From: Actinomycetota bacterium
Lineage (GTDB): Bacteria > Actinomycetota > Actinomycetes > Mycobacteriales > Mycobacteriaceae
Assembly: GCA_005789055.1 (NCBI GenBank)
Contig: SYAA01000161.1
Span: 1-7,112 of the forward strand
Length of the DNA: 7,112 bases
Direction of reading: 5' to 3'
Shown: one piece after another, positions 6,239 to 7,112 of the stretch
Layout of the letters: the number at the start of each line of letters is the position of its first letter
Position numbering within the stretch: position 1 is the first letter of the stretch
Translations under genes and position numbers: made by a program
The notes under the pieces: generated by a model
The model's input: only the letters and a program-made list of their open reading frames with translations
Database searches by the model: none
What the model was told of the DNA's origin: nothing

Positions 6239-6982
6239 GTGATCACCGGCCTAGCACGGATCGCGTTCTGCGCATTGCTGGTGTTGGCCAGCGGTTGCGT
6301 TTCGCCTCCCCGCGCTGACCGGCTTCTCATCTTCGCAGCGGCGTCCCTCAAGACGCCCTTCACCGAGATCGGCGACCGGTTCACCGCCGCCAATCCCGGT
6401 ACCGTCGTCGAATTGTCCTTCGCCGGTTCCGCCGATCTGCTCAGCCAGTTGACTCAGGGCGCCGAAGCGGATGTTTTCGCCTCGGCCGATACCCCAACCA
6501 TGAACCGTGCCGCCGGTTTCGGACTTCTCCGCGGTCAGCCCGCAGGGTTCGCCACCAATACCCTGACAATCGCCGTCGCACCCCAAAATCCATTGGGCCT
6601 GAAATCATTTCGCGATCTGGAAAACGTCAGCGTGGTGGTGTGCGCGGTCCAGGTTCCGTGCGGGGCGGCGCTACCACGATTGGAGCAAGAGGCCGGTATC
6701 GATCTGCGGCCGGTCAGTGAGGAATCATCGGTGACGGACGTGCTGAACAAGGTGACCAGCGGAGCCGCCGACGCCGGCTTGGTGTACGTCACCGATGCCC
6801 TGGCCGCCGGTGACAGCGTGACGGCGGTGTCTTTCCCGGAGGCCGCGAACGCGATCAACACCTACCAGATAGCGACCCTGAAGCAGTCCCGCGATATCTC
6901 GCTGGCGGGCGCCTTTGTGAACTTCGTGACCGGCCCGGTCGGCCGGTCCGCGTTGGCTGCGGCGGGTTTCGGGACCCCCTGA
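6239..6982 (+). CDS. modA: Molybdate-binding lipoprotein ModA of an ABC transporter
   Basis: 247 residues with a GTG start. It captures molybdate outside the membrane for the ModBC importer. Residues 1-20 form a lipoprotein signal ending LASGC, with Cys20 as the lipid-modified residue; the -3 position is Ala, so this fits the relaxed rather than the strict lipobox. The binding-protein fold begins with LLIFAAASL (Ser36, likely ligand), then SFAGSADL (Ser64, likely ligand), ADVFASAD, and VSEESSVTDVLNKV with AGLVYVTDA (Tyr183, matching the ligand Tyr of the family). The TDVLNKV and AGLVYV blocks closely match M. tuberculosis ModA (Rv1857), as recalled. Cys135 and Cys141 (VVVC-PCG) also appear in that protein and may form a disulfide. 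The gene starts 13 bases after the previous stop, with only a weak ribosome-binding site. No modB or modC follows within the window. Confidence 0.94.
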   Translation: MITGLARIAFCALLVLASGCVSPPRADRLLIFAAASLKTPFTEIGDRFTAANPGTVVELSFAGSADLLSQLTQGAEADVFASADTPTMNRAAGFGLLRGQPAGFATNTLTIAVAPQNPLGLKSFRDLENVSVVVCAVQVPCGAALPRLEQEAGIDLRPVSEESSVTDVLNKVTSGAADAGLVYVTDALAAGDSVTAVSFPEAANAINTYQIATLKQSRDISLAGAFVNFVTGPVGRSALAAAGFGTP

Positions 6983-6994
6983 CCGCCGGCCGGT

Positions 6995-7010
6995 TAACGT
7001 CGGGGACGTG
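6995..7010 (+). promoter_or_regulatory. Candidate leaderless promoter for yaaA
   Basis: TAACGT at 6995-7000 fits TANNNT and ends seven bases before the GTG at 7008, the same spacing as at 5691. The GGGGA before the start is only two bases from it, too close for a normal ribosome-binding site. No clear -35 box is seen. Confidence 0.45.
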
Positions 7011-7112
7011 ATCGTCGTGCTTCCCCCCTCGGAGACCAAACGCGCCGGCGGCGACGGGCCCGCGATGAAACTGGCGCTCCTCGGATCCGGTGAACTGAAC
7101 CCGCTGCGAGAG
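7008..7112 (+). CDS. yaaA: Peroxide stress protein YaaA (DUF328), N-terminal 35 residues
   Basis: The frame begins at GTG and runs off the right edge. The first residues, VIVVLPPSETKRAGGDGP, carry the PPSETK-GGDG signature that opens YaaA/DUF328 proteins. In E. coli YaaA lowers free iron and limits DNA damage during peroxide stress. The full protein is about 250 residues, so roughly one seventh is visible. It lies 25 bases downstream of modA on the same strand and may have its own leaderless promoter. A longer start is not supported, because this is where the family's conserved N-terminus begins. Confidence 0.85.
   Translation, partial: MIVVLPPSETKRAGGDGPAMKLALLGSGELNPLRE

Overview
The window is GC-rich and densely coded. 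It looks like a chromosomal stretch from a mycobacterium (Mycobacterium/Mycolicibacterium). It carries an MPT53-like secreted thiol-disulfide protein directly joined to a CcdA-like membrane protein, the same gene pair as Rv2878c-Rv2877c in M. tuberculosis. The KatG and ModA proteins also resemble M. tuberculosis proteins motif by motif, as recalled from memory with no database search. Four of the seven visible start codons are GTG, and two genes look leaderless, which also fits mycobacteria. The species cannot be named from this window.

Layout. The 3' part of katG (bases 2-1387, +) enters from the left. It ends at a perfect 13-bp hairpin that can stop transcription from both sides. Three minus-strand genes follow, in transcription order: mpt53-like (3177 to 2677), ccdA-like (2676 to 1831) and a small secreted four-cysteine protein (1747 to 1457). 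A 150-bp divergent promoter region (3178-3327) separates them from a plus-strand run. That run holds a DUF1214 protein (3328-4416), a sulfotransferase overlapping it by one base (4416-5693), a secreted protein with a 7 x 4-residue Ser/Pro repeat (5704-6225), a ModA molybdate-binding lipoprotein (6239-6982) and the first 35 codons of yaaA (from 7008).

How the genes fit together. One theme is redox chemistry. KatG removes peroxide, YaaA is linked to peroxide stress, and CcdA moves reducing equivalents across the membrane. The MPT53-like protein handles disulfides outside it. Three exported products nearby carry paired cysteines (the four-Cys protein, the repeat protein and ModA), so they are possible clients; this is inference. 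The second theme is the tightly coupled DUF1214-sulfotransferase pair, whose substrate is unknown and which is the best candidate here for an undescribed pathway. modA is not followed by modB or modC inside the window, unlike the usual modABC order.

I see no tRNA, rRNA, CRISPR array, insertion sequence or attachment site. No gene-free stretch exceeds 300 bases; the longest is the 150-bp divergent promoter region. Nothing in base composition by eye suggests recent transfer.
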